From contig LSAX01000002.1 in the NCBI GenBank assembly GCA_001557505.1, positions 620,001 through 684,000 on the forward strand: 64,000 nt of DNA. Reading direction: 5' to 3'. How positions within the stretch are numbered: position 1 is the stretch's first letter; each line of letters opens with the position of its first letter. This DNA comes from Reticulascus tulasneorum. Its lineage: Eukaryota > Ascomycota > Sordariomycetes > Glomerellales > Reticulascaceae. This document shows, piece after piece, positions 1 through 11,345 of this stretch. The notes below the pieces were generated by a model. The model had not been told where the DNA came from. It was given only the letters and a program-made list of their open reading frames with translations, and did not search any database. The position numbers and the translations under genes were made by a program.

Positions 1-745
1 TCTTGGCTTGTCTATTATATACAAACTCTCTTGCAGTATTCGTGAATTTGTAATTTACATTCCATTCAAAGCATCTACCTTACGTAGACATCTTGATAGC
101 CTAAGACTTGAACTCCTTACGCGATCGGACCATCATGGCGCCGCTGCTGATTATTTACTCGAGATCACTAATCTCGGCACTGTCCCGCGGTAGCTCAAAA
201 TCCAATTTGTAACCATCCCAGTACTCCACGAGGGATTTGAGAGACATGGAAACTCAAAGCCTCCGCATTTTAGTCGCTTATTCCCATGTTCGACATATCA
301 CACCCTAGCGTTTGATCGAGACGCGTATGCAGTTGGTATGCCTCAACACAAGCCTCGATGGGAAGCCTGCACAGGCCTGGCGAGGGCAGATCGTACAATA
401 AAGAGGAGCAGTTCGGCAAGAGATGTAATCAACTTTGGCGTTGTTCGGAATCAGTCGGGGGTAATGCGGGATCTTGGATTGTTGCTCCGTTTGACAACTC
501 GAGCTGGTGCCTTGGATTGATCACCCAAGTCTCACCCAATTGCTACCGGACGTTCTCATAAAACACATGGGACACTATAGCTCGCTAAAACTGGCGTGGG
601 TTGCCCTGACTGGGAGCTTTGGATCAAGATGACCATGGATCATTCCACCGGAACCTAGACCTTTCTAGTCGGGGATGCAATTTATGAGACAGCACCTTTA
701 TGGCGGCCGCATGTTTTTCAAGCGGCGTGTAAGATGGCGCTGAAG
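1..745. other. Gene-free left edge
   Basis: I see no supportable gene here. The open frames are short (about 60-67 codons), overlap one another and show no recognisable motif or signal peptide. A 3' UTR of a gene lying to the left cannot be excluded because the window starts inside this stretch. Confidence 0.5.
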
Positions 746-2155
746 CTAAGCCAGCAATGCAGGCAACACAAACTTCTCCGTAAACTGCCAGATGAGCGTT
801 GAATCATGAACCGCAAACGTCGCACCGCCCCACCAAGTACTTCTCTCCCCTTGCAGTGCGTACAGTTTTCTATAAAACCCATCCCTAATATCTTCGACTG
901 GCGCAAAAAGCCGAAATGGCGTATGATTAAACAACGCCACAATCTCCGTCCCCTCAGCATCCGCTACTCCCAAGTCCGTGAGACGCTGCAGTGTCGCTAG
1001 AATCTCCGCCCTAGCAAACTCTCCACTCACTGGTTGCGTGGCACCGAAATATACGGAGTGCAAGTCGGGATGAGCATCTCCGAAACCGCCGATTGAGAAA
1101 GCTCCCGGGAGGTGAGGAAGGTTATACGGCGTGTCGGGTGAGACGTTGACCCAGTTTGAGGAGGAATTGAGCTTGGGGTTTCTGATAATTGCCGCGTCGT
1201 AGCTGAGTGCCGAGAACTTGCTGAATAAGGCCGTTTCTTCTTCAGCAAGATCCCATCCACAGAAATTGTCAATCATTGGTGCGCCAGTCATAAACAGCTT
1301 GTCCGCTACGATCAACTTATTGCCTTGCGGAGTTCGGACTAGCACCTTCACCCCATCGTACGTTCGATATAGGGCCACAATCTTCGCGTTGTAGAAGATA
1401 TTTTCATCTCCTAGCTCCTGTGCTGCCCTGTCATATAAGACTTGGACATCGGGGGTGGCTACCAATCCAATTGCAATAGCCTGAATCAACGCAAGCCCGA
1501 ACTGCTTGATAACATAAATTGTCGGTTGCCTCCATAGTTCTCCCTCTTGATTATACAAGTTCAACGTCAATACAATTGCATCAAGACCGTACTTTTCTGC
1601 AAAGTCTCCGAAAGGTATGAGAAGTTCTTCGGGCACTGGTTCAGGCAGAAAGAATCCTTCCTCCAAGTACGAGTAATTAGCTGCGATGATCTCCGCGTAT
1701 TTCCCGAATGCCACCTCTTGCTCTTCAGGTGTTGAAGGAGTATAGTCTGCCAGTTTGCCACTCATAAAATCGACATAGATGCTTGGATTGGATACACTTG
1801 CGGCAAGCTTCGCGAGAGGAACGCCAAAACGAGCAAAGTAGTTCTGCACAATGTCCACATCGTGGAAGAGTTGTACTCCGACGTTGATGGGCTTTCCGTT
1901 CACTTGGTCAATATACGTGTCGGCGTGGCCGCCGAGGAGAGATTGCTTCTCGACAATGATATGAGATTTGCCTGCGTCATGAAGTTGCACAGCCGCGTAT
2001 GTGCCAGCCGAACCGCCTCCAATGATGGCCACATCTCGTTTTATGACGTCCGTCGGCTTGAACTGGTTTTTATCCAGGCTGGGAGCGAGAGATGACGCAA
2101 AGGCACCCCTTGCCTGATGCGACAGGAGGCCAACGAGGATTGCTACTGTCCACAT
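746..2155 (-). CDS. Secreted FAD-dependent oxidoreductase (amine-oxidase-like)
   Basis: This is a single-exon gene of 469 residues. Residues 1-18 are a hydrophobic signal peptide. A dinucleotide-binding fold follows at about residues 41-80, with DVAIIGGGSAGTYAA (GxGxxG at 46-51), the acidic E69 closing the second strand, and an LGGHADTY motif typical of flavin-containing amine oxidase/phytoene-desaturase folds. The rest is a continuous substrate and FAD domain with no frame break. Fungal relatives with this N-terminus and LGGH motif are often annotated as beta-cyclopiazonate dehydrogenase-like, but the true substrate cannot be read from the sequence, and no cyclopiazonate synthase lies in the window. 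Inference: a flavoenzyme acting in the secretory pathway or outside the cell. The first ATG directly precedes the signal peptide and a TATA-like element lies about 105 bp upstream. Confidence 0.85.
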   Translation of the reverse strand: MWTVAILVGLLSHQARGAFASSLAPSLDKNQFKPTDVIKRDVAIIGGGSAGTYAAVQLHDAGKSHIIVEKQSLLGGHADTYIDQVNGKPINVGVQLFHDVDIVQNYFARFGVPLAKLAASVSNPSIYVDFMSGKLADYTPSTPEEQEVAFGKYAEIIAANYSYLEEGFFLPEPVPEELLIPFGDFAEKYGLDAIVLTLNLYNQEGELWRQPTIYVIKQFGLALIQAIAIGLVATPDVQVLYDRAAQELGDENIFYNAKIVALYRTYDGVKVLVRTPQGNKLIVADKLFMTGAPMIDNFCGWDLAEEETALFSKFSALSYDAAIIRNPKLNSSSNWVNVSPDTPYNLPHLPGAFSIGGFGDAHPDLHSVYFGATQPVSGEFARAEILATLQRLTDLGVADAEGTEIVALFNHTPFRLFAPVEDIRDGFYRKLYALQGERSTWWGGATFAVHDSTLIWQFTEKFVLPALLA

Positions 2156-2256
2156 ATTGATCGATTGAGCACCGTGATTTATGTTGTTTTGCAGGCTGCT
2201 TTCTTAATGTTGAATAAAGAAGTGCGGTGGAGAAGTCCTGGCTCCCAGGGCTTATA

Positions 2257-2264
2257 ATTTATAC
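2257..2264 (-). promoter_or_regulatory. Putative TATA box of the FAD oxidoreductase gene
   Basis: On the minus strand the sequence reads TATAAATT within a longer AT stretch, about 105 bp upstream of the start codon at 2155. This distance is common for fungal TATA elements. No transcription start data are available. Confidence 0.4.
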
Positions 2265-4066
2265 CTGTACAGCTCTGATTACTCGAGACAGTCATCCTTT
2301 GGACTTGGTACCCTTCAAAAACGCGCTAGAAAGATGCACCAGTACTGATGCACTGATAAATATGAACCCAGTTGCTGGGCTAAGCCATGATTTGCAACTG
2401 GTGGCATAATCCATGCTGTTGGCACAGCTGTTCCGCACCTTGAAAAGCCTGTCGGCTTCTCATAACGCTAGGATCGACGTGTAACTAGCGCTAGCGGCCG
2501 CCCGTGCCGTTTCCGTTCCAAGACCTGGCATTCAAGTTGGTACTAGCTGGAGACGCATGCTAGTCCACTGAATTTAGAAGGAAACTTCCTGTACTATATT
2601 TGACCTCAGTTATCTCACCCACATCAGTCGACTTATTTTGAACATTAGAAGATATAATTGCCATTTCTCCCACTGGTTTACACCCCAGCGGCGCTTCATT
2701 CTCCTGCTGGTTTCTCTGTTGAAGTATGCATTTTTCCCGCCTAGGGTGTAGGTTAATACCCCATGGCATCTACCTAGAGGCTATGGTCAGCTGCATCGGT
2801 AAGCATCATAAATATTAGCAAGCTATCACTAGAGCTCTTATTGATACCTCCAATAAATGAGAACGAAACGACAGACCAATGGGCATCGGTGTCGTCATTC
2901 ACGTTTCGCTCATTTGGCCAATTATGGAGTCAGCGTCATCTGCGCCACTACTTCCTTACGAGCCATGGCTATCACATTCGCGATGAATCTAGTAAGCTTA
3001 CGCTACGATCACCTGCTCAAAATATCCGAGAACCCGACACTCCTCTTTGCATTAGTGTATTAGGGAAAAGACTCGACGGAAAGTCGAACAGTAGTGAGTG
3101 CAACAAGAACACTTACACTCTGCAAGTCGTGGCCATGTAGGAGCATCTAGTGGCACCGACACCCCGTTCATCTTGGCCCTCGCTATTGCAGGCGCTCCAT
3201 GCTGACGCCGTGGAAGGGAGGCTTTGACTCATCCACCCATTCACCTCCGGTACAAGTTCCTATCAGATTCATCCAGTAAAAGAAAAGGAGGATCGAGACC
3301 AATGATGAGTGAACTAAGAGACTTGGGCTTGACATTCGGAGCACGCTTGAAGGCGGAAGGCAATGATATCGGCCTGAATAACAAGCTGCCTCTCAGACGA
3401 TTATGGGTATTAAGAGAAGCTAGGGCAGACTAGTGACTAATGATAGCTCGTTGTGAATACCGACATGGATAAACTACTTACTGAAGGTATTTGATCACCA
3501 ACGGTTATGCTGGATACGCCCTATGTAGATTTCGGGCACAAATTAGAGCAGAACAGCAGCAGGAATCTTGACAGCCTATAAAAATTGTTAATGTGCTAGG
3601 GGGAGTAGATCTCGAAGATTATCAACCCCCGACCGAGCCCGAGCATGCCCTTCGCCGTCTTAAACAGCGTCCTCCCTTGACCAACGGATCCAGTATTATG
3701 CAGCTACTGGTCTAGGAGAAAGGCCAACTGACTGCCAAGCGTCGATATATCCGAGTTAAGCTGCTTATACGAACCGTTGTGGACAAGCTCGGCCTAATAG
3801 GGGTCATCGCTCTAGAGTCAGTTCAGACTGACTGCGTGTCGCCGTGTCTAAAGCAATGTATAAACTAGTTGCATGTATGAGCGTCTAAGTTTAGCCATAG
3901 GAGCAAGCCTTAACAATGCTCAATTCCACGGCTCAGCCTAGAGGCTACATATGTGAAGGCAAGAATACCCGAAGAAGTCACATGCTCGCTTAGGTAATTT
4001 GAAATAAAATGCTTCGGCTAAAAGTGGCCTAGGGCGAAAATACCTGAATCTTCGGATTTACACCAA

Positions 4067-4084
4067 TCTTGAGATTTCTCAAGA
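4067..4084. repeat. Perfect 8-bp inverted repeat
   Basis: TCTTGAGA and TCTCAAGA are separated by two T residues, giving an 18-bp near-continuous palindrome. A third partial copy (TCTCAAGA) follows at about 4092-4099. It could be a protein-binding site or chance. Nothing else links it to a gene. Confidence 0.45.
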
Positions 4085-4460
4085 ACATGGATTCTCAAGA
4101 AAGGGGAAGCTCTAAGATCAATTGGATGTAGGCTCCGAGTCATCGCCGCTAAGCATTCAATAGATGGCTGAATCATTGGCCGTGAGCTGCTAGGCTCTCA
4201 GCCCTCAATGCCCATTTTCCATTAGTCCACTAGTATCCGTGCACGCTACCTGAGTCAAGAAATCTAGGCGGCACTTGGAACCCTGCTAAGTTAGAGTGAG
4301 CTTAGCTTATAAAACTAAGAACTCTTAAATCGAGGATTATTGTGATCTAGACCTTAGTGAATCATTTTTGGTTATCAAGTCCTTTCCATATCCCCACAAT
4401 AAGTCGGAGCTGCCGTACTAAGTAGTAGTTTGCTTGTTGTTGATTTTCGGATATCGGATG

Positions 4461-4468
4461 TATAAAAG
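4461..4468 (+). promoter_or_regulatory. Putative TATA box of the GPI-anchored protein gene
   Basis: TATAAAAG lies 95 bp upstream of the ATG at 4563, on the coding strand, and is followed by pyrimidine-rich sequence before the start codon. Confidence 0.5.
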
Positions 4469-4562
4469 CAAAGCCTTTGCGCTCGCGCCGGTTTCTAAAA
4501 GCCAAGAATTACATGCCTTTCCACCAATTTCTTTCCTTACCCTCGATCCAAAGTTATAGAAA

Positions 4563-5296
4563 ATGCAGTTCCTTCTCACGACTCTCTCGCTTTCGCTCTC
4601 ACTCCTCTCATTCACTTCGGCTGCCGGTACCTGTACTAGCTCCGGTGCCCTCTCATGGCCTCCAGAAGGCGACTGTTCCAATGCTCTCAGCTATCCCACC
4701 ATCACCCAAACCTGCAGAGCATGCTGCATGAACGACGCGATTTGTTTTCAAGCATGTCTAAAAGCCGCTGGTCTTGGTAAACGCGACGCGATAGACGAGA
4801 AGTTCGTCGGCGCCATCAGGGGGAGAAGAGAGGCGAAAAGTCGAGCCGTCACACTAACCTGTGTTGGCACTGAGGGATGCTACCAGTTTACAGACGGGAG
4901 TTTGTTGTGCTTGGATTTGGGCACGGGTAAGTTTACAGGTCCTACGAATAGAATGGAAAATAACCGTAATTGCTACTAGGATTATACCACGATGACGTTG
5001 ATGGAAATGGCGACTATTACACAGGCACATACACAGGCCCGGATGGCACAGTGCAAACTGGAACATCGACGCCTACGGCCACGGATGATGGAATACCATC
5101 TTCAACCAGAACTCGGACAACGGGTTCCACGGCGTCCGCACAGGGCACATTGACAGATGCTTCTGGAACTACAGCTACATCTGACGCCTCGGCGAATACT
5201 GCAGCGGCTTCCTCGACATCACAAGGCAGTGGTGACATTCTTCGACTTGGTGCAAATGTTGGACTCCTCGGCCTTTTAGCGGGATTTATTCTCTAA
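4563..5296 (+). CDS. GPI-anchored cysteine-rich surface protein
   Basis: Two exons, 4563-4926 and 4980-5296, are joined by a 53-nt GTAAGT...CTACTAG intron. The join preserves frame and turns two separate reading frames into one 226-residue protein. Residues 1-20 are a signal peptide ending in TSAA. A compact cysteine-rich domain spans about residues 22-120 (CxxCC, CFQAC and a TCVGTEGCYQF segment). An aspartate/tyrosine-rich turn is then followed by a Ser/Thr-rich stalk (about 135-200), a small-residue omega region and a hydrophobic tail ending LLGLLAGFIL, which together form a GPI-anchor signal. Biochemical function is unknown. Inference: a plasma-membrane or cell-wall protein. The domain resembles widely distributed uncharacterised ascomycete secreted proteins. 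Confidence 0.82.
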
Positions 5297-5998
5297 AGAT
5301 AGATTAGGTTTTTTTTTTTTTTTTTACTTCAACTGAATCTGAAAACTACTTTGCTCTATTTGCTACTGGCGTATCCCAAACAATAGTACGAGGCTGGATT
5401 TGCACAGTTCCAGAGACAAGCGCTCTAGCTAATCAACGCCACTAATCAGAACAGGCTCAGTGCTCGGTGGTGATTCATTGGCGCCTGGTCGGATTTGAAG
5501 AGGTCTATAACCCAAGCTGCACCGCTTTTGTCGGGCAACGGCTGCTGCTGCTGCATCAAGCATGTATATTCCATATTCGCCCCAGGCTTGTGACTTTGAT
5601 GACATTCTCGTCAGCTTCAAACCCAGTTTTTCCAATCAAGTGCCCAACAAGAAAGGCTTCAGAGTATAGTAAAGGTAATAAATCTTTAGTGGTGGCAGTG
5701 ACATCCCTGTCACCATGCACAACTTGTATCTATCTAGCAGATGCCGGACTCACTAGGCTCGAATCTATGATAGAGCAACATTTGGAAACAGATGGGAGTT
5801 GCACCAACACAGCACAGTGCAGTCTCAGTCTCGGAAAAGTAGTATGTGCATTGAGGAACTATATGCAGAGAAGATGCAGATGCCAATAAAATAAAAGGCC
5901 AGTCTGTCTATATACGAGGGCAATCGACCAGCCCAGTCCAATGGGTACCTCTAAGAGGGATCGATCCGATTTGCTTCTGGCACTTGCTAGGTTTTCAC
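5297..5998. other. Convergent 3' intergenic region with a 17-T tract
   Basis: This is a 0.7-kb gap between two genes transcribed toward each other. A run of 17 T residues at 5309-5325, just after the stop codon at 5296, may mark the 3' UTR or be simple slippage. The 140-codon frame at 5467-5889 has no signal peptide, domain or codon bias that would support a gene. Confidence 0.5.
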
Positions 5999-7570
5999 TT
6001 ATTTGTAAGTGGAGCCAATGGGGCCGAACTTGATGTTCGAGAACGTAACCTATGATTACGTTAGCTATCTATCGCACAAGCAGGCTGAGAGGCCAAACTC
6101 ACCTTGGCGTTAGCATTGTTTGCTCGGACATCCTCAGGCTTGCCAGAATCCTGTGGGCAAGGACCACGAGCAATACCTGGCTCAGATTCATCACGGTCAA
6201 GAGGGAAAGACGAGTCGAGCCACAGCATGTTGGCGAAAGCATCGTCCCAAAGCGACATGACAAGAACCATGGGCTTGGCAACAGCGTCACCCATCTGGGC
6301 AAGACCACCCATATCCTGGAACTTGGTGCTGTCGCCGAAGAGCGCCTTGACCTCGTCGCAGAATTCAGGGGTGATGGAGTTGTATCCTGGGAGATGGGTG
6401 GACTCCGGCATCGGGATTTTCTTGCCGCCCTGGATGAAGTACATGCTGATCTCCTTCAAGTCTGTGCCAGAACCGTGGAATTGGGTGACAACAGTGAATT
6501 TCTTTGAGGTATCGACGGTGAGGCCCTTGCCGTAGAAGTCGGTATGACCGTGGCGGTAAGGGTTGTAATCGCAACCATCAGGATCACAGTCACCGACGTA
6601 TCGTTCTTCCGAATAAGTACCTCCGCATTCGGCTCCGTTGCAGGAGTGGTACTGGTTGTTCTGGCAAGGGTGAGGTGTGAAGGCCGTGGCCATAGCGTTT
6701 GCCTCTGCACGGTTGTAAGAGAATGTTTGCTATTATGTGAGGGGAAGTCTTACCCCAGATATCCATCTCGGCGCAGCAAGCACCCAGTCCACCGATACCG
6801 GTGTTCTCATCGCTACCAGTATTCCACCCGTCAACGTTGGCCTGGATAGAGTCAGTATAAGAACTAGGAGAATCGCGACTAGGAATGCTCGATATGGCAT
6901 GTCAAAGATGCTAGTGCGACAGGCAGTGGTGAGAAAATGGGCCACTTACAATACCGTTCACGAACTTCAAGTCGCGAGCGCACTGCGAGTCGCAGTATCC
7001 AGTTCCATACTTAGCACCCGCCTTGTTAGTAGGGAACTTCTTCAGGCCACCATCTTCTTCCATCGACACGAAGTAGAGAGCGCCGTTGAGACCGCAGTCC
7101 AGAGTCGAGAGATCGACATCGAAGGCAAACTCGTTACCCATCAGGGTGAACATCTGGTACTTGGAGTTTGATGCCATGAGATACATGCGAGACCCTATAT
7201 TGGTTCCGTATTCATGCTCCTTGGCAAAGGACAGAGTCAGAGCGTTGCCGCTGGTGGTTACACCGTAGGTTCCGGAGTAGTCGGCACCCTCGACGGCGCA
7301 GTTCTCTGCGCACTTCTTGCCATCGGAGCAGGCTGTGGTGTTCCACTCGTTGCCGGTATAGCAGTTGGTGTATCCACCCTTGTCATGCAGCCATCGCCAG
7401 TTGGAGTCGAGGACAACCTCGCCGTTGACGTTGGTGCAGCTGGAAGCAGTGCACTTCTGCCAGGTCATCTTGGGATGAGTCTCGGTCTCCTCCTTACCAA
7501 TCTGCTGGGCATTGGCAATAGCCATGCCCTGCGCCAGGAGGTAGACCACGGTAGCGAGCTTGCTCTGCAT
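5999..7570 (-). CDS. GH7 cellobiohydrolase (1,4-beta-D-glucan cellobiohydrolase)
   Basis: Four exons: 7570-6950, 6841-6754, 6704-6103 and 6049-5999. The introns (108, 49 and 53 nt) have GTAAGT/GTAAGA/GTGAGT donors and CAG/CAG/TAG acceptors. The product is 453 residues with a signal peptide (1-21, ending IANA). The family 7 core is complete: the W-R-W-x-H substrate region near residue 60, many paired cysteines, and the catalytic EMDIWE motif at 232-237, where E232 is nucleophile, D234 assists and E237 is acid/base by family knowledge. The core ends in the usual [28 protein letters not shown] tail (17th codon of exon 4 is the stop). There is no linker or CBM1, so this is a core-only enzyme releasing cellobiose from cellulose chain ends, secreted. 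The catalytic E237 codon is split by intron 2. A TATA box and a GGCTAA (XlnR-like) element lie upstream. Confidence 0.95.
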
Positions 7571-7672
7571 TGTGAATGACTTTTGCCGGACCGAATAGAG
7601 AAGGACTAAGATAAACTTGCACTGCTGAAGGTGAGGCTGGCTGATCTCGACCCTCGTGCCATCATCGCTTCT

Positions 7673-7693
7673 CTTATATAAGTGCCCTTAGCC
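7673..7693 (-). promoter_or_regulatory. Core promoter of the cellobiohydrolase gene: TATA box and XlnR-like GGCTAA
   Basis: On the minus strand TATATAAG (7680-7673) lies about 103 bp upstream of the ATG at 7570. GGCTAA (7693-7688) sits directly upstream of it and matches the GGCTAR consensus of the fungal (hemi)cellulase activator XlnR/Xyr1. The TATA call is fairly good. The activator site is a 6-bp match and therefore weak. Confidence 0.5.
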
Positions 7694-10600
7694 CATGGGG
7701 AAAGTGGATTCTAGAAGGCAGCCGGCGGAAGTATGGGGAAGTCGGGCCACACAAAGCTCTCGTAAATGAATTTGTTCCTTGGCCACCACACCCGTGATGC
7801 ACTCCACGATGGCTGCAATCTCGGAGCTGGGAACGGAGTGCACAGAAGCAGAAGTGCCCATAGATCTCCCGAGCTGAGGCGAATTGCAGTATCCACTTGC
7901 AATCTTCCCTATTCTGTTGTGCCAGGCTGGATCAGGCACCGTTGTGGCGTCCGCCCGTAGCGAATGTGCGGTTGTGTAGATCGCCAAGCCACGGGATAGA
8001 AGCCATAGAGATTAATGGCTCATGCTCATTCGTGGAAGGCACATTTTCGGATATCAACCGGCTCTCATCTGCGGATAGGAATGTAGAAACGCCGAGGTGA
8101 GTAGCATTGGTGATGAAGGATGGCCATTGCAATACCCCTATGAGTGTTGTCGGTGTCATCGTACAGTGGGGGATCCCTTCGGCGGCCAAAGAATCGACCG
8201 CTTGCGCTTAGACTAGTGTTACAATGAAATGATTAACAACCGTCAGGATTTCGTGATAGGCAGGTGTTGTGACAGTTGAGCAAGTTAGTCGCCCGAATAC
8301 TGATCAGCACGGGGGGTAAATGCCCACTTCTCAATCTATTTTCCCTACTTGCCAAGCGAACGATGTATCGTTCAGTAATGTAAAGTTGAATTTGAAAGAT
8401 ATCCAGATCCAGCTGTAGAGCACTAACGTCTCGTGATGCGGCAACGGTCGTGATGTTCCGAAATGACTTTTCTGACGTTGTCGAGGTTCATCGAGCGGAA
8501 GTGTCTTAGCGGCACTTGATTAATACCAAGACTGCCAAGACCAATGTGGCCGGCAGCGGCTAAACAAGATTGTTCGACAATAGGCTGGAACCGGATGACG
8601 AGAGATAGGGATTCTATTTTTCGGGCACCCAAAAACTCAAAAGTAATTCAGGCGGCTCTCTGAAGCAAGATCTGGTTGGCAGGACCCCCAATTGAGGCGA
8701 CAATTGGGGCTTCGTTCATCTTGGGGGATTGATTTCAGGGGTAACACAGATTCTCCTCATCAACCTCCCCACGCCGACACATGACATATTACAACGTAAG
8801 TGGTGGCGATCCCACTTTGCCTCTCCAACTTTCTCCAATTATTCGGAATGGGCCGATAAGCTCTGAGTCGTGGGCATCGGAAGGAATCATCAACTCTCCC
8901 GCGATAGATTAGAGGCCCGTGTCAGGTTAAATGCCCACCCAAGGTTCTGGTCTCTTTTGGAGCCTCTCACCCCTCTGTCGGTCGGTTTTACTCTATTTCC
9001 GCCGGTCTCGCGACCCTCCACACTACTCCAAGCCCCTCCTGTGCCGCCCTCAGATGACTGTAAGATGTCTTGGCGTAAAAAATGGGCATCCACGTAGCTG
9101 AAATCTGCACTGCTGGGAGCCAGGGCGGCAGAGGTCGGTCCCGGGTAGTAATGAGAGCACAGATGGCCGGTAGATCTCCCCGCATTCTCTGGTTTCTCGC
9201 ATTGAGCCTTTGGCCGCCACGAAACATATCCAAGAGTTCGGTGCATGAGTCCTGACAGAGTTCATCGAGAATGGTGGAGCAAAACAGTTCGCGAAACGAG
9301 TGTTCATTGGGCAGAGGAGCACGTCTGCCGCAAAATCCTGGGGGAGCGAATTAGTTGTTATCTCGAACCGAGCCGTAGACTCAAAAGAATTTGAGTATTT
9401 CATGTGTAATGAGGAGGTATGCACGGCAGTTAGCGACTCGTCAAGTGCAGGAAGAAAGTGTACAGATTTGAGTTGGTCTTATTCACTAGAACATCTGCGA
9501 GGCCAGTGAATAAGCCATTTAGCTTATTCATGAGACTTTTGAAGTGCTTAGACCGTATGAGAGAATTCTTTATAGCCATAGAAGGCCATTATTAGTGCTG
9601 ATGTAGGGGTATTGGCCCATGAAGTACTGGAGGCTAAGCTCAAGTCAAGACTCCCTTGTGCCGAGTGCAACACAGCCAAGCCTGGACGAGCGCCTTGGCA
9701 TCTCCATCTGATGATGCCCAGAAAATCCCGCCCTGTGGCCCAGAGATCTGGGAGATAAGCGAAGGTTGCACGATGCATGTCAATTGTGGCGCGATTGACA
9801 TAGAAATGGTAGATAAAGCTGGGCATTCTTTTTCTTCTGCGACCTGGGGAATCGACCTCTTCCGTCATATAGTGATTTGGGTCCGAGAACTCCGTTGTTC
9901 AAGCAGCACGAAACATCGATTGATAGTTGAAAGAAGCCAAGATGTTGGAAGGCAAGATCAGGGTGCTGACTAAGAGGGACAGTTCAATGGCAACCCAGCG
10001 AACGATCACCGCCGGCCCCGATGCCAGCCTCCCCTATGGTTATCGAAGTATTATGGCTTTTTCTTCGAATAGCTACGGAGCTAACGACACAACCTTATCG
10101 AACTCTATACTGCCATTAGGTCTCCCCGTTCTTTGCTACAGATTTGCACCCGACATGATGGCAGTTGTCTGGGTTTTGGAAGCTGGTAGGGTCTCCGCGG
10201 AGGTTAAGTCTCCCAGTCTTTTTCGATGATATACAGTATGTAATTGACCTAGAGACTTCCTCAATGTCAAGCCATCCTTTTATCGATGGCAGGTGAGAAT
10301 GGGCCCATATCATCCTCAGGGCTTGGAAGTTCTCCAATCCGGTCGGCCAAGTTAGTCCAACGGGCAACGCAGGTTGTCGTCAGGTTATGGTTTGCTTAAT
10401 CATGACAGAACAAGCTGGTACATCGATGAGATGTTTGTAACCAAGCTTGGATCTATACCATCTTGTTGTAGAAATAGGGCTTCAAGAACAAGACAGATAC
10501 CGACAAAGGTGGAACTCTGCCGCTGCATACTGACTAGCGATGAGCGAGCTCCGCAGCCAGACGAGCCAGGCCACAAGACTTGGCAGTTCCTCACGACTTG

Positions 10601-10831
10601 ATTATTACGTAGACGATGTGTGACGAAGACGGATGCGGAATTGTTCTAATTCATGACCCGGTGTTTATTTTTATCTGAATATAACGAGTGACGAGGACAA
10701 ATATGTCTCCAAAGGGAATGCAACCGACCCATGCTAAATATCCCAGATATACCTATCCAAACCAATGCACCGTTTACCCAGAGGAGGACCTATCCCCAAA
10801 GCCTCCAAAAGCCCTCACCAAGCAAGAAGTT
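7694..10831. other. 3.1-kb intergenic region
   Basis: This long gap lies upstream of the cellobiohydrolase gene and downstream of the small secreted protein gene. All open frames are below about 125 codons, overlap on opposite strands and carry no recognisable signature. The proximal 1 kb probably holds the cellulase control region. The remainder looks like unconstrained intergenic DNA; no terminal repeats or transposase fragments were recognised. Confidence 0.45.
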
Positions 10832-11194
10832 CTAGGCCTTGACACACTTCCAGCTAGAGGCCTTGTTGTCAATCCAAGGAGGCAGGCTGCTCGTTCCAGG
10901 ATTCTGGTTGAAGCTGAATCCAGTTCCTTTGCAGTCCTTGTCCACCCAAATGGTGCAGCGGAAACCCTTCTTGGCTTTGCCGCTGGAAATGATATTGTTG
11001 AAGTCGCTTGGGAAGTTCTTGCACTGCTCAAGATCGGCAGAACCAGTGAACTTGAGGTCAAGGAATTCGGGGTTTGCCCAGACGTCAATGAGAGGCTGAG
11101 CGCGAGCCTCAATGGAAGCTTCGGTAACTGGCTCAATTGCCGGGGCAGCAAAGGCAGTGGCCGCGAGAGCGAGAATAACTGAGGTGAACTGCAT
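10832..11194 (-). CDS. Small secreted protein, beta/gamma-crystallin-like
   Basis: The product is 120 residues. I start at the internal ATG (11194), not the upstream one at 11317, because MQFTSVILALAATAFAAP is a textbook signal peptide followed by an acidic propeptide-like stretch ending in EAR. The mature part has four cysteines (EQCKNF, FRCTIWVDKDCKG and SWKC at the C-terminus) and the spacing D-(L/F)...C-x-N-F-P-x-x-F-N and D-N-K-A-S-S-W-x-C. That spacing resembles single-domain beta/gamma-crystallin-like fungal secreted proteins, some of which are antifungal or killer-type. The fold is my inference and the activity is unknown. It is a single exon. A TATAAAA lies about 145 bp upstream. Confidence 0.78.
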   Translation of the reverse strand: MQFTSVILALAATAFAAPAIEPVTEASIEARAQPLIDVWANPEFLDLKFTGSADLEQCKNFPSDFNNIISSGKAKKGFRCTIWVDKDCKGTGFSFNQNPGTSSLPPWIDNKASSWKCVKA

Positions 11195-11338
11195 TTTGAT
11201 AGTTGATGATATGGATATGGATATCAAGGGAGATGATTCAAGTTTCCGGAGGTTGAAATGTTGAGAGTGGATGGTTTGGCTGAGGACTGTGGCTTTGTGT
11301 GATGAACATTTCTTCAATCTCGAGGAAAGCCTCGAGGG

Positions 11339-11345
11339 TTTTATA
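11339..11345 (-). promoter_or_regulatory. Putative TATA box of the small secreted protein gene
   Basis: TATAAAA on the minus strand lies about 145 bp upstream of the chosen start at 11194 and only about 22 bp upstream of the ATG at 11317. This favours a transcript starting inside the longer frame and so supports the internal start. Confidence 0.45.

Larger units (their letters stand above)
2156..4562. other. 2.4-kb intergenic region
   Basis: This region lies between two divergently transcribed genes. Open frames are short (60-99 codons) with no family signature on either strand. It has many stops in all frames and moderately AT-rich patches (about 3.8-4.4 kb), and one perfect small palindrome described separately. 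It holds the promoters of both neighbours. Confidence 0.5.

Noticed and set aside
746..2155. Calling the FAD enzyme beta-cyclopiazonate dehydrogenase
   Set aside because: The similarity covers general flavoenzyme motifs. No PKS-NRPS or prenyltransferase of that pathway is near, so only the fold is reported.
3580..4360. Possible transposon remnant in the AT-rich gap
   Set aside because: No transposase or reverse-transcriptase motif, terminal inverted repeat or target duplication could be found by eye.
5467..5889. 140-codon plus-strand frame between convergent genes
   Set aside because: It lies in a probable 3' UTR region and has an irregular composition without a recognisable motif.
8890..9424. 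Overlapping minus-strand frames of 81-124 codons in the cellulase upstream gap
   Set aside because: Three frames overlap the same DNA in different phases. None has a domain, signal peptide or splice partner, so chance frames are more likely.
11195..11317. Longer N-terminus of the small secreted protein from the upstream ATG
   Set aside because: It would bury the signal peptide behind 41 polar residues, and the TATA element lies too close to that ATG.
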